Shown here piece by piece: positions 28,760-41,762 of a DNA stretch of 64,000 nt. Each line of letters starts with the position of its first letter. The first letter of the stretch is position 1. Source of the DNA: Neonectria sp. B-13 (taxonomy: Eukaryota > Ascomycota > Sordariomycetes > Hypocreales > Nectriaceae); the NCBI GenBank assembly GCA_002682825.1, contig NOKP01000005.1, positions 62,001-126,000 of the forward strand, in the 5' to 3' direction. The notes beneath the pieces are model-generated. The model saw only the letters and a list, made by a program, of their open reading frames with translations, had not been told where the DNA came from and did not search any database. Made by a program: the position numbers and the translations under genes.

Positions 28760-30889
28760 TTTTATAAAGCTCCTTTAGCTAAAGGGAAAAGTACTCTCTA
28801 GCTAATAACTTATATAATAGATAATATAAAAGCACTAAGTAAGACTATACTAGAAATAATATAAATAACCTTAATAATTATAATAGAAAAAGAATTTATA
28901 ATATTATAAGAGCTAGTTTAATAGTAAGTTATTATAATTTAGGGATTATATAAGTAAATAGTTACTTAAGATTAAATAGTATAACTAATTATACTAATAT
29001 AGAACCCTTTAATATAAATAATCTTTAACTTAATACTAATTATACTAAAGGTTATAGTACTATTAATTAGATAAAAACTACTATTAATAGGTATTTTATA
29101 TAATAAAAATATAATAATCTTTATATTATAAAGGATTCTAATTAGCTATAAGCTAATAACTAATTAAAGGTTTATTAGGAATAATAAGGATTAATAAATA
29201 TTTATTTAATAGAACCTTATACTTAAGGTATAAGCTTATATAACTATATTCTTTAAAATAAGAAATAAGAATAACTTTAAACTAAGAGTACTCTTAGACT
29301 ATTTAGGAATTCTTTTTATAAACCTCTATTAGTAAGAAATTATATAAATAGAATTAGAATATATAGAATAAGAAGGAAATAAGTCCTTTTTTAGCTACTT
29401 TATATACTTTAAATAGAAGTTAATAATAATAGAAGGGTTAGATTGAATAGATAGTATTAAGCTTATTTACTTTTATTACTTATTTATAAAGAAAATAAAG
29501 AATTATAATATTAGATAGAGCATTCCTTAGAATAACTATTATATAATAATAATTATATATTAAAGTATTACTATAGACTTAGAGTTATACTTACTAGAAG
29601 AAAGATTCTAGAATAAGAATATAAATATAGTAGGATTAATATATTAATTAATAGATAAGAATAATAATATCTAGATAATAAAGATAAATAGAGTATAAAT
29701 AGACTACTCTCTGCTTAGTCTAATAAGTACTAATTAGGCTTTAACCTAGCTCTATTATAAATAGACTATAGATAAGTACTATATAAACTAAGTCTTAAGG
29801 AAAGTCTATTAAGTATATAAAAAGGAAGGATTTTACTTATACTATAGAATAAAGAACTATTTTATTTATAATTGTTTAATAAACTTAGTATACTTACTAA
29901 GTATATAGATAAAGGTTTATTTTATAGATATATAAAGTATAAAGGATAAGGAGAAGGAAGATAAGAGAACTTAGAGAAATATTCTACTTCTAATTTAAGT
30001 CTTTTAATAGAGTAGAAGGGATTTAATATAGATATTATAGCTATAGACTTAAGGAACTTAGAAAGAGAATTCTAAGATATAAAGCTAAGAATAGATAGAT
30101 TATTTTTTCTTATTCTTATATTTTTTAATTTAATAAAGTTCCTTAATATTTAAATTAATAGTAATTATAACTATTATAAGACTATTAGTAAGTATATTAT
30201 TTAATAATTAAGTCTTAAGTTAGTACTTTTACTATCTAAAAGACTAATAAGAATAATAATAAAAATAAAATAGAAAAGTATTACTTTATAAGAAGAGTAA
30301 TCTATAATATTATATATAGTAAAAGTATTATTAAATATAGATAGATAGAATTATTTAATACTTTTCTATATAGTTTTTAATCTTAGCTAGAATACTATCC
30401 TAGGAATATTATAGTTAGAATACTAAGAAGTATTTATTAATAAAGAAAAGAAAGAGTTAATTATTAAGGCTATAGATAGACTAATAGTTAAAGAAGTAAA
30501 AAAGAGATTATTAGTAGGAAAGATTTAAAGTATTATTAGCTTTATATATATAATACTTATAAAATAGAAAGTAAAAAAGAGAGAATAAAGTATTAAGCTA
30601 ATAATAATAAGCTTTTAGGAGATTATAATAATCCTATGAATAATAGTACTCTAGAGGGAATAACCTAGGGCTCTTCTAGAGCTAGACCTATAGTTACTAC
30701 TAGAGCTATAGGAATTTATAGACCTTTTTAATAAGATTAAAACTAAAGGCTTCTCTTTTTACTAAAGATCTTTAGACTATTATATATACTTATAAAGGGC
30801 TTAGAATAGCTTCTTATTAGAACTATTATAAAGGTCTTTCTATAATATATTATAGAATTAACTTCTAAAGATATAAAAGTAGGTTATAG

Positions 30890-32100
30890 ATCTTATGGAT
30901 AAGAGCTAGATTTAGATAAGCTTCTTATTAATAGTAGTACTAGTTCTATTAGTAAAGAAGTTAGAAGGAGAATAGAGATTCTATATAGACTATTATATAT
31001 TAAATAAGATCTTAGATTAGGACTATTATTCTTTCTCTTTAATTAAAAAGACCTTATAAGGCCTCTTTAAGGTATATTAATTTATAAAAATAAATATCTA
31101 TATAGTATTCTATAAGCTATAAGTAGCTAAGGATAATAAGTACTTAATATCTTTCTAGATAAGATTTAAACTATTTAAGTAGATAATCTATTCTTTTAGT
31201 CTTACTAAGGCTCTTATAATATTCTAATAATATATTAATAAAGTATTAGAAAATATACTAAGAGATTTTATAATAGTCTATTTAAATAATATCTTAGTAT
31301 ATACTAAGAATACTTAAAAAAAGTATATATAAAAAGTATAAATAGTATTAAATTACTTTTAGAAGGTAAGATTAAACCTAGACCTAAAGAAATATATATT
31401 TATAGTAAAAAAGGTTAAATACTTAGGCTATATTATAAAGACTAAAATAGAAATCTAACTTAACTCTAAGAAGATAGTAGTAATTAGAGAATAAATATTA
31501 CTAATATAATTAAGAAAGATATAAAGCTTTTTAAGCTTTATAAATTTTTATTAGGACTTTATTAAGAAGTTCTTTAAGATAGTAAAACTCTTAAACTGAT
31601 TAATAAGAATAAAGGTCCTATTTTATTAAAGAAAGGAGGAGAATAAGGTATTTAAAGTATTAAAATAGGCTTTTATTATATATTTAATCCTTATATAATA
31701 GGACTTAGAGAGAGATATAATAGTTAAAGCTAATTACTTAAGATAGACCCTTAAAGATTACTTATTATAATATAATAATAAAAGTATTTTATACTTAGTT
31801 ATATATTACTTAATAAGCTTAATATTATTATAGTAGAATTATATAATCTATAATAAAAAACTACTTATAGTAATTAAATACTTAAAGGCTTAGTCCTTAG
31901 AATTAAGAAGTATAATAGTATTATTTTAGATCTTAATAGACTATAAGAACTTAGAATATTTTATATAACTAAAGGAAATATTAAAATATTAAGTAAGATA
32001 GATAGATATTCTCTTAAGGTTTAATTTTTACTTAAAATACTAATTAAAGTCCTAAGTATAATATTCTAATACTCTTTTATACTAAGAATAAAAAAAGAGT
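30890..32100 (+). pseudogene. RIPped gypsy reverse transcriptase and RNase H
   Basis: The conceptual translation, with many stops, keeps recognisable blocks: a VKK..G.WRF.VDY stretch near 30950, a LTKALIIF-like block replacing LTNAPATF near 31200, YLNN at 31277-31288, VKYLGYIIKT near 31420, and RNase H blocks with ELLAVIKY and KNLEYF near 31870-31950. Almost all substitutions are explained by C-to-T or G-to-A. The gene cannot be functional. Confidence 0.82.
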
Positions 32101-32446
32101 AGATTAGAGCTATAAGTAGAGTATATTTTATAGTTAGTAATTATATTATTATTATAAGCCTAAGCTATAATATAGGGCTTATAGATAACTTTAGATATTA
32201 TGCTAGAGTAAGGTATATAGACTCTTAGGATAGCCTTAAAGTATTACTATTAAAGGTTATAATTAGTAGGCCTTCTAAAGGGAAATATATTATTTATTAA
32301 TACTTACTTATAGTTATTATAGGATTAGATAATAATAATAAATAAGGTATATTAAGTATATTTTAAAATAATTAGGGATAGAGAATAAAGATTCCTAAAA
32401 GAAATAGTAATATAAGAATAGGTTATAAACTATATATAGAATATAT

Positions 32447-33408
32447 CCCTCTATGAGGGAACCTAATGTATAATGATTATTATATTATACATTGATTTCT
32501 TTATCTTAAGCCTAGTTGGTTTTAAAGTTCTTTATTAACCTTTGCATTTGACCTAAACCTATCTACCTTTTCCATTTAGTCTAAGTTTTTCCTTAACCCT
32601 ATATAATCCTTCCCCCTAATTTTATAATGTACTAGCTGGCCATCTATACCAGCTCTATGCACTTTAGTAGCTCCTAGAACCATAGGGTATATTTATCTTT
32701 AGTTAATTTATTAGTAATAGCTTTATCCTAGGATAACCTAGCTTCTAATCTTTTAGTAAGCTTTTTAAGAAACTCTTTTTCCTTTCTAATAAAGCTAATA
32801 TTATTAACTTTAATACCTTTATTATTTAGGAGCAAGTAGTAGCCAAATATGGCTAGATATACCATTTGGATAGTACTAACTGCTATACAGTTGGACTTAA
32901 AGCTACTAAGATTATAGATTTTAGCCTAGTAAAGCTACTACTTATACTTAGTAGGCTTAATCTCTCTATTTAGAAAGTAATAATATTCTGTTTTATATGC
33001 CTTATAGCTCTATTTCTTACTATTAGGTTATAAGATATAGTAGGTAATAGTAAAAGCAGAATGCATTATAATTGTATTATATTGTATTATAGTATATTAA
33101 GAAAGAGAGAAGAAGGCTAGCTAGACTTATTAGCTTAATAAGAGATAGTTATTTATATATACTATAGTTTAGGATAAGTTTTTTATAAATTGAACATTAA
33201 GGTTAGAAAGAGGGACCTAGATAGGTTATAAAAATAGGCTTAAGGTATAATATTAATATAAACTATATTACTAGGAAAGCTTATTATATTTAAGTTATTA
33301 GGATTGATAGTACTAGGTATAGTATCTTATTGTATTAACTATTATATATTATCTATTGTATTATCTTAATCTATTAGATAATATTAACTAAGGCTAAAAT
33401 TACTATAA
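32447..33408 (+). mobile_element. Family B retroposon, copy B2, inside the gypsy element
   Basis: The 962-bp copy begins CCCTCTATGAGGGAACC and ends AATTACTATAA. The perfect 15-bp duplication ATATATAGAATATAT lies at 32432-32446 and 33409-33423. Several segments are much less RIPped than the host element, consistent with a later arrival. Confidence 0.87.
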
Positions 33409-35314
33409 ATATATAGAATATATAAAGAGTAATCTTTTACTAGGGCTATTTCTAGTTATTAATATAAGAACTACTTATAATTATACTAATTTAATAAGTA
33501 TATAATTTACTTATAGTAGAATATTCTAGGTAAAATATAATATTTTAATTACTATTATATAATTATTATTAGAATAGTATATTATAAGATATAAAAAGAT
33601 TTATATAGAACTATTATTATTATAATAGTTATAAGAGCTAGTAGTAATAATAGAGCTTATTAAAACCTTTATTAATCTTAGATTGGTTTTAAAAGTAAAT
33701 CTTAGTAAACTTTATAATAGAACTATTAGTAAAAAAGGAAAGTAATTAATACTATCTAATAGTAATTATTAATTAGCTATTAAAGTATATTTAACTAAAG
33801 ATAATAATATTAATAATATTAGAAGTATATATAAAATGATTTAAGTAGTATTAATAGTATTTCTATAGTTTTCTCTTATAACTTATCTTTAACTAAAGAT
33901 TAGATTAATTAAGTAAGTTCTAAATAACTCTATATAAGATAGTTAGGATTAAATAGCTCCTATTAATATTATATTATCTATAGATAGATAGAGGTATAAA
34001 GAGAGTTAACTAAGAGGTATAAATAGTCTTATAGATAGTAGTTTTCTTTATATAGTTTAACTAGCTAGACTATCTATTAGTTTACTAGCTTATATTAAAT
34101 AGTAGGGATTTAATAATTATAAAGGTTAGCTTAAACTAGCTTCTTTATAATTATAACCTAGAACTAGTATAAGAAGTAGTATAAGAAGAAAGAAGCTAGA
34201 TATTACTAAAGGGAAAAGTAATAATATTCTCAGATTACCTTTAGAAAGGGGCTAATATAATACAAATAGCTATTATATATATATAATAGTACTAATAGAA
34301 GATAATAACCTAATCCTAGAGGCTAGTAGAATAGTTCTAGGTTAGTAATAATATATAGTTAAGCTTATATTATATTAAGATAAACTGCTCTAACTAAAAG
34401 TTAGATTAGATAATAGTAAAATATAAAGTAGTTATAGTATTAATACTATTTATAATTATACTTAATATATTATTAGGGCTATACTTAACCTTTTATATAA
34501 ACCTTATTAAATATACTAATATTAATCTATTATTAAGCTAATATTAGTTTAACTCTAAGTTAAGGCTAGAATAGATTCTAATAAAAGATAAGAGAATATT
34601 AGTAAAGGAATATATAGTAGAAAAGATACTAATAGCTAAGAATGTATAAGACTATAGAAAATAATATAATATATTAATAAAATAGAAGGATTATAATTTA
34701 CTAATATAAGAGCTATTAAAGGAATTTAAATATATAAAAGTATTATAAAACTATAAGAAAGAATAAAAGAATATATAAAAAAATAATAAACTATACTAAT
34801 TATAAATATATAATTCTTTTAACTCTATTAAAATGAAATAACTATAAGGCTTAAAGAGGACCTTAAGTATTAATAATATATAATTAAATAATTATTATTT
34901 ACTAAAAGCAAGATTAAAGAACTCTTTTTTATTCTTCTTAGGCTTAAGAGTAAAATAGTAATAAGAAGAGTATAATAGAATTTTAAAATGAATATAAAGT
35001 AATTAATAGAAGACTAAACTATTATTATAGGAAATAAAGCCCTTAATATAAGGATAAGTATAAGTATATTTAGTATTATTAAAGTTAAAAAGGATAAGAA
35101 TATTTATATAAGAGTTATAATAAGTATAGAATAGTAGGATTTAAGTAAAGGCTTAATCTTAAAGTATTCTTTATAAGACTTAAGTAAAATATTCCTAGTT
35201 ATTTTATATAATATTTTAGTATTAATTAAATTTATTCTAATAGTATAAAATATATTCTTATTATTATATAATTAGTTCTTAAAGTAAATATAAAAGGAAA
35301 TATATATATTAACT

Positions 35315-36377
35315 TACTATTGAAACTACTGTTTAGACTACTATTTCTGCTTATCTATGATTGTACTAAATAGTTATATGTTTCCTTTGCTTAAGCTTAA
35401 TAGGGGGATAGATCTTTGGATTTTGAACCTAATTATTAACTTTTGCCCCCTCTAGCTTCCTAGAACTCCTTTTGCTAAATCCCTCTATGCAGCTTTATAG
35501 CTAATGTTAGAGATAACTATAGGATTTTCTTGCTTTCTAATGTATTATTCCTTTGGTTGTAGGTTGGTTATTATAGTATTACTTATTAACTGTATAACCT
35601 ATAAGATATAGTTATTATACTTTAGACTATCAATAAACTTCTTCTCTATATTAATAGTATTACTATTCCTTTCTAGCTTTAAAGCTAGCCCCTCTAGAAA
35701 GACCTATTCTATTACAATCTACTAGGCTATTGCTCTATTAGGCTAGATTCTATCTTATAATAGAATGCAATAACTAAAGACTACTAATTGGACTAATTCC
35801 TTAGCCTTAGGGCATTGATCAGTTTTAACCTCTTTTATATCTTATAGGTTAGACTTTTGAACTGCAATTTGCAGCTTAGAAATGAGGCTTGGATCCTCTT
35901 GAAATAGGCTATATAGGTCGTATAAGAGCCCATGGGTGTAGTTTGGCGAGGGCTCGCCGGGCTGTAGTGCGATTCGGAAGGTCATCTTGTGTGATTGGTC
36001 GTGTGGTCTTTGTGTTATGTAGAAGGTCGGATGGAATGCGAAGGGGTAGCCTGGAAAGCGCAGAGGTTACCTTGTAGGCCGGGCTTTTATCCCAAGGGGT
36101 TTTAGCCTTTTCCAAGATCTAGCTTTTCCAAGGTCTAGCTTTTCTAAGATCCAGCTTTTCCAAGATCTAGCTTTTCTAAGATCTAGCTTTTCTAGCTGAT
36201 TAGGGCAGTAAAACTTACACCTTAACTTTATAGTAGAAACTTTTATCTCCTTGAGTTATTATTGCCTTAGGCTTAGGTATTAAGCCTATTATACTATTGT
36301 TTTTTCTATTTTCTTTTATATTATTTAATCTTTAGCCCTTTCTTTAGATATATACTACTAAGAACTATTATATCTAA
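35315..36377 (+). mobile_element. Family A retroposon, copy A8, inside the gypsy element
   Basis: The 1063-bp copy is flanked by ATATATATTAACT at 35302-35314 and 36378-36390. It begins TACTATTGAAAC and ends TTATATCTAA. The segment 35880-36130 has near-normal GC while the rest is RIPped; the 16-nt array is at about 36110-36195. Short open frames in the GC-rich part (62 and 68 codons, opposite strands) resemble nothing known. Confidence 0.87.
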
Positions 36378-36843
36378 ATATATATTAACTATTAATTAGT
36401 ATTCTATAATTAATAGCTAATATAATAAATAATCTATTAAAGTACTTAAGGTATTATATTATACTTATTATAAATATTAATATTATTACTATAAATAGAA
36501 ATTATAATCTAAATAGTAAAAATAAGAGTAAAAGTATTATTACTAAGAGAGAAAGAACTAAAAATACTAAGAAAGAGTAGGAAAGATATATAGATAGATT
36601 AAGTAAAAGAAGATTATATCTTAATAATATTTAAGGTATAATATTACTATTTATTAAGTTAAAGAAATTTAATAGAAAAAATAGTATTATACTTTAAAGT
36701 AGTTCTATTTTACTTATAATAAAAAGAAATAATATAACTATCTTAGTTAATATAAATATAAAAGTTCTAAAGAGTATAATAAAGTAATAAACTCTTTATT
36801 AGTAAGTATTCTACTTAAATATACTTATTATAAGAGTAATTAT

Positions 36844-37923
36844 TTAGATATAATAGTCCTTAGTAGTATATACCTAGAGAAAAGACTAAAGGTTAAATAA
36901 TATAAAAGAAAATAGAAAAAACAATAGTATAATAGGCTTAATACTTAAGCCTAAGGTAATAATAACTTAAGGAAATAAAAGTTTCTATTATAAAGTTAAA
37001 GTATAAGTTTTACTATTCTAATCAGCTAGAAAAGCTAGATCTTAGAAAAGCTAGATCTTAGAAAAGCTAAATCTTAGAAAAGTTAAATCTTAGAAAAGCT
37101 AGACCTTAAAAAAGGCTAAAACCCCTTAGGATAAAAGTCTAGCTTTTATACTTTCTAGATTACCTTTTTATATTCTATTTAACCTTCTACTTAATATAAT
37201 AACTATATAACTAATTATATATAATAACTGCCTTCTAAATTGTATTATAGCTTAGTAAGCTCTTACTAAGCTATACTTATAGGCTCTTATATAATCTATA
37301 TAGCCTATTTTAAGTAGATCTAAGCCTTATTTCTAAGCTATAAATTATAGTTTAAAAGTCTAACTTATAAGATATAAAAGAAGTTAAAACTAATTAATAC
37401 TCTAAGGCTAAGGAATTAGTCTAATTAATAGTCTTTAATTATTATATTCTACTATAAGATAGAATCTAATCTAATAGAGTAATAGCCTAATAGATTATAA
37501 TAAAATAAGTCTTTCTAAAGGGGCTAGCTTTAAAGCTAGAAAGAAATAGTAATACTACTAATATAGAGAAGAGGTTTATTAATAGTCTAAAGTATAATGA
37601 CTATATCTTATAGGTTATATAACTAATAAGCAATACTATACTAACCAACCTACAACTGAAGGAGTAATACATTAGAAAGCAAGAGAATCCTACTAATCAG
37701 CTATAAAGCATAGAGGGATTTGGCAGAGGGAGTTCTAGGAAGCCTAATAGTCATTCCTAGCATCAGTGGACTGATAATAGCTATTATAGAGGGGGCAAAA
37801 GTCAATAATTAGGTTCAAAATCCAAAGATCTATCCCCCTATTAAGCTCAAGCAACGGAAACACATGATTCAGTGCAATTGCAGATAGGTAGAAACAGTAG
37901 TCCAAACAGTAGTTTCAATAGTA
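36844..37923 (-). mobile_element. Family A retroposon, copy A9, inside the gypsy element
   Basis: This inverted copy of 1080 bp is flanked by a perfect 14-bp duplication, ATAAGAGTAATTAT, at 36830-36843 and 37924-37937. Its family-5' end (37780-37923) is one of the least mutated examples. The 16-nt array lies at about 37020-37115. Confidence 0.88.
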
Positions 37924-38556
37924 ATAAGAGTAATTATAAGCTTAATAGTTTATACTATAGCTAAGAATATACTTAGACTTACTATTAAAAATAAGATAAT
38001 TAATATAAACTATATAGGGAAATTCTATCCTTTTTAAGAGAATATAGTCTTTATTATTAGAGTTTTCTTTAATAAAATAGTTACTTAAAGTATATTTATA
38101 GAGCTAGAACTATTAATAATATAACTCTATATTAAACCTAATATAAATACTTATTATATAATTATTATAATAGCTAGAGCTATTTCTATTAAAGTTATTA
38201 AAAAGATTAAGAAATAAACTATTAATAGTAATAAATACTATAATAATAGTTAGTTAATTAAGTAATAATATATAAGAATAACTTACTATTAGAATTAGAT
38301 ATAAAGAGAGTAAGATAAAGATAAAAATAGAAGAAGGTAAGAATATATAATAGGATAGAAAAGAGGATATAAGGATATAGAGAGAGGAGAGAATAAGAAT
38401 GAACTAGGCATAAGGAGGTTATTATTCTATATAGATATAGTATAGAATAGTTATTACTAGGATAACTAGTAGGACTAGGCTATACTTATAACATTAGAGA
38501 GTAGAGTATAATATAGCTCTAAATAGGGGAATTTTTTAACCTAAGGTAGGAAGGTA

Positions 38557-38750
38557 TATTAGGGGCTTAAGCCTAGAGCTTAGGCCTAAAGGGACTTATT
38601 ATATAACCTTATAGGGTACAATCTAAGGATAGCCTAGGTATAACCTAGGTATAGCCTGGGTCCATACAATAAGCATTCCTTTCCCTCCTTAGCTTTATAA
38701 ATACTATTATTAACACTCATTCGCAGTAGCCCTAAGGCCAGTCTATTACA
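38557..38750 (+). repeat. 3' LTR of the Ty3/gypsy element
   Basis: 194 bp, equal in length to the 5' LTR and preceded by a polypurine-like tract. Its right end GTCTATTACA marks an abrupt change from AT-rich to normal DNA, about 140 bp from a tRNA gene. Confidence 0.78.
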
Positions 38751-38893
38751 GATAGCACCATTTTCCAAGACTGAAATAAAAAGGAACACTACAGCCGTTT
38801 ATAGGTCATTGTCGTTAGGTACCTACCACTTAAGGATAAGATCAAAAAAAAGAGAACCATGTTGTGGAATTAGTGGATTCAAACCACCTCTGT

Positions 38894-38984
38894 TGGACAA
38901 ACAGGGAATCGAACCCTGGACCACTCCCAGATGTCTTCAGAAGAATCTTGCTAAGGGAGTATTATACCACTAAACCATTCGCCC
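38894..38984 (-). tRNA. tRNA-Ala (AGC) with a 19-nt intron
   Basis: On the minus strand the gene starts GGGCGAATGG and ends TTTGTCCA, giving a seven-pair acceptor stem with G-U pairs. The T arm contains GGTTCGATTCC and the D arm TGGTTTAGTGGTA. The anticodon stem CTCCC/GGGAG encloses TTAGCA, giving anticodon AGC. A 19-nt intron follows the base after the anticodon, the canonical position. The total is 91 nt, 72 without the intron. The CTCCCTTAGCA...TGGGAG core is that of eukaryotic tRNA-Ala. The terminal CCA is not encoded. Confidence 0.85.
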
Positions 38985-40007
38985 GATTGGATGGAATCTG
39001 CTGAGATAATGAGGCATAAAGATGTTGGCTGGTGGGCTCGGCTGATGCAGCCCTTGGTCCAGACGAGACTAGTCAGTTAGTGGAGAATATCTCAAATTTT
39101 CACTGATGAGCAGTCGCGGACCCCGTTCGGAAGTTAGGCATTAGGCAATAACGAGATAAAGAGCAGTCACGTGAATACATTATAGCGGTTTGAACATGGC
39201 ATCGGAATGTGGTAGTGTTAAAAGATTTGAGTCTCCTGGGTTCAATAGTAACTCGGCTAATCATGAGGAGTCTGGTGCAGTCTTAAGCAGTGCCTGTATG
39301 CCCAATTGGATTGACTTAGACCTTGTAGCATGACCTCCTTCTCCTCAAGAATGAATCACAAACCCTACAGTAATACCATGCAATACGCCTAGCCTAAGAG
39401 ACAGCACCAAAGTCGCCATTGCATAAACAGTAAGAACCATGGATCCAAGCGTTATGTTATCGGCTCCCCTTGTTACTTGCGCTGGAGGAGCAATGTATGT
39501 AATCTACCAGGTGAAGTATATCCTACCGGTGAGATTATAAGCAGGATACCTCGCACTAGCAACCACATACGACCATAGCTCTCAGAAAATACGGGATCCC
39601 GTCCGCTCTCCCTTAGTCAAGCTGAGAAGCGGCAAATTAGTACTCGGGTCGGTGACGACCGGGGAATCCTTGCTGTTGTATGTTGCTTTTTGCCTTCTCA
39701 TGTATTTGGGACGGTTGTTGATTATTGATAGCTGTCAGGCAAAGACGTTGGTTGAATGTCTGTCAATATGATTCATTCTTTTTCTTCCTCTGTTGCGAGA
39801 TCCAGAGCAGAAACACCTACCATGTTCATCACTCACCAACATCAGGTTCCTCCCACCAAGCCACTATTCCAGCCCAAGTCATATTTACCATACTAGATAA
39901 CATTATTTACCAAGCCCAGTGGAGCTGATCATTCTAGTTCATCATTAAAGAGTCAATATTTCCTTACTATGTACAATGTACAAATACACTCACTCGCTTG
40001 TCGTGTC
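38985..40007. other. Intergenic DNA between tRNA-Ala and GST
   Basis: Normal composition. No reading frame with protein-family resemblance and no repeat shared with the rest of the window. Confidence 0.5.
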
Positions 40008-40930
40008 TTATTCTTCATCCAATTCCCGGTACATCATCCGAATACCACCCAAGCTTTCGCTCACCACGTACTCTTTAATCTGAAGCCTTTCCTTGACAGC
40101 TTTGAACAGTCCAAACACGCCGTCATATTTACCTGATTCTTTCAACTTATCCGACGTTCGAGGAAAGGCATATTTACTGCCATCCACACACTATCATGCT
40201 CAGTTAGTGCTTCGTTCGTCTGTTAGAACAGAGGGAATCCGAGACTGGCTCACCTGAAATAGCACCAGATCCGCGTACTTCAACCTGTCATCGTACAGCC
40301 ACAGTCTCTGGCCGCTTGTCTTCGCACCCAGAAATCTCTGTACGTAGCTAGACAACTGCGAAAGACACTCGTTGATGAACACCTTGACCCGGGTTTTCAC
40401 TTCTATTTTGCTGTCTTCAGAGTACAGATTCGTTGCCATAGTGTAATGCGATTCAGTCACGAAGCCGTCCATCAGAGTCAAGACGATATGGTTGAGGTGA
40501 AAGACGCCGTTGTCGTTCTTCGGGGAGAGGCCCAGCTTTGGCGCAATGTACTGCAGGATGTTTGGCGTTTGACGGAGCACCAGGTCGCCGTGCTTAAAAA
40601 TCGGCGACGCAAAGGCCGGAGGGTTCGTGGGGTCGGCGACGCTGTTGCGGAAGATGTAGCCCATTAGTACAGAGACGGTGTTGCATCGATGACGGCAGTG
40701 TCCCTGTATGGTTCGCCGGCTTCGGCAAAGGCGAGACAGATGAACTCGCCGTGTCCAGGTAATGTAGGCCAGTAGATGAGCTCGTAGGGCGCGTCAAGGC
40801 CATGTTGATGTTCGCCTTCATGTTCATCCTCGCCTTGATCGTAATCTTCATCCTTGTATTCGTTGACTTCCGTCTTGACACGCTTGGGTGGCGGCTCGGC
40901 CCGACTAGTCTGGGCGCCTTGAGGAAGGCA
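40008..40930 (-). CDS. Glutathione S-transferase-like protein
   Basis: The N-terminal thioredoxin-like domain is read from APYELIYWP, GHGEFICLAFAEAGEPYRD and DLVLRQTPNILQYIA; the C-terminal helical domain runs to KERLQIKEY and ends GIRMMYRELDEE. Exons supported: ~40930-40677, 40641-40254 and 40190-40008. The 40191-40253 intron has donor GTGAGC, branch CTAAC and acceptor ATAG. The 40642-40676 intron is only 35 nt but restores frame and contains TACTAAT. The extreme N-terminus is unresolved: a PPPKRVKTE stretch precedes the domain with no in-frame Met, so a further exon (perhaps the ATG at 41029) is needed. Family role: conjugation of glutathione to electrophiles in the cytosol. Confidence 0.8.
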
Positions 40931-41336
40931 AGATTCTGTCCAGGAACCTTTTGGACAGTGGTTGTTAGTTTTGTGTCGTCATACGACCGGCAATGACCTA
41001 ATCACCTCTATTTTCAAGATCGTCTTCATGGTAACAGAGCCCTTGATTAGTACTTTGAACTAATGCAAGAATAAGTGAGGCCTCCTGATCGACACGGTCG
41101 CGATCCTTTGGGGCCGAGTCTGACTAGAAATGTTGAATAGACCCACCCCTCTAGACTACATACAACGTGACCGCGCACCTAGACCAGCACAACTTTTAGA
41201 AGCGTCTAACATTTCTTCAAACCTTCTTCTTTATTTCTTTGTTCCCTACCACTGGAACAAAGACCAACGCATTCTCTCAAAAACACGAACAACAAAGCAA
41301 TCCACTTAGCCACTAGCATCAGCCTGTATTGAAATC

Positions 41337-41762
41337 ATGGCGGAGGAAAATGCAGCTCTAAGTTCGGCCGAGCCAATGCCTTCGTCCTGTCTGAGATCTA
41401 ACCTTTATCGAATTAGTCCTTTTCTACTCCTCCATCGTTTTGCTAAGTATTCTCGTCACGCTTCCACTTACTAAGAGGCCCTTTTTACTGCCTACCAGTT
41501 TGTTGCCAATCCATCATCTTCAAGTCGGCTCGCTAACAAAAGTCCAGCTGCGTGGTCTTTTCTTTTCTTCCTCGATGGAGCACTCTTAGTCAGCTAGAGT
41601 ACCCGTGAACCGCCGTCTAGCACAATCAAGCACCAGCTGCTGATTCTGGGTCTGGTTATGCTCTTGACTTGGTGGATTGTAATGATAATTTCGCTCGATC
41701 GCGACGAGGAACAGAAGCCGCAGGGATCGCAGCAGTCTTCTGTTGTCCAAAAGGAGAAGTGA
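41337..41762 (+). CDS. Possible small tail-anchored membrane protein (tentative model)
   Basis: An ATG at 41337 (context AATCATGG) opens a short Ser/Ala/Pro-rich frame beginning MAEENAALSSAEP. Another exon, 41598-41762, follows a CTAG acceptor and encodes 54 residues with one hydrophobic helix, LLILGLVMLLTWWIVMII, then a charged tail ending QKEK and stop. That is the shape of a C-terminal membrane anchor. I could not find a donor joining the two parts in frame, so exon structure, and even the reality of the gene, is uncertain. No family was recognised. Confidence 0.3.

Larger units (their letters stand above)
28566..38750 (+). mobile_element. RIPped Ty3/gypsy retrotransposon with three later insertions
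   Basis: Two 194-bp LTRs in the same orientation lie at 28566-28759 (TGTTAAAGGCTTAAG) and 38557-38750 (ending GTCTATTACA). The second is preceded by a purine-rich AGGTAGGAAGGTA tract. Between them, plus-strand frames broken by stops still show reverse transcriptase (30890-31450) and RNase H (31560-32100, KNLEYF). The RT motif YLDD reads YLNN at 31277-31288, two G-to-A changes. Subtracting copies B2, A8 and A9 leaves about 7.1 kb, normal for this superfamily. The outer 5-bp flanks (TTAAG, GATAG) do not match, so the two LTRs may not derive from one insertion. Confidence 0.75.

Noticed and set aside
38894..38984. Reading the tRNA as tRNA-Gly or a Leu anticodon (TAG)
   Set aside because: Shifting the anticodon stem to ACTCC/GGAGT gives TAG but loses the CTCCC/GGGAG stem and the canonical intron position. 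The CTCCCTTAGCA...TGGGAG core and acceptor stem fit tRNA-Ala(AGC).
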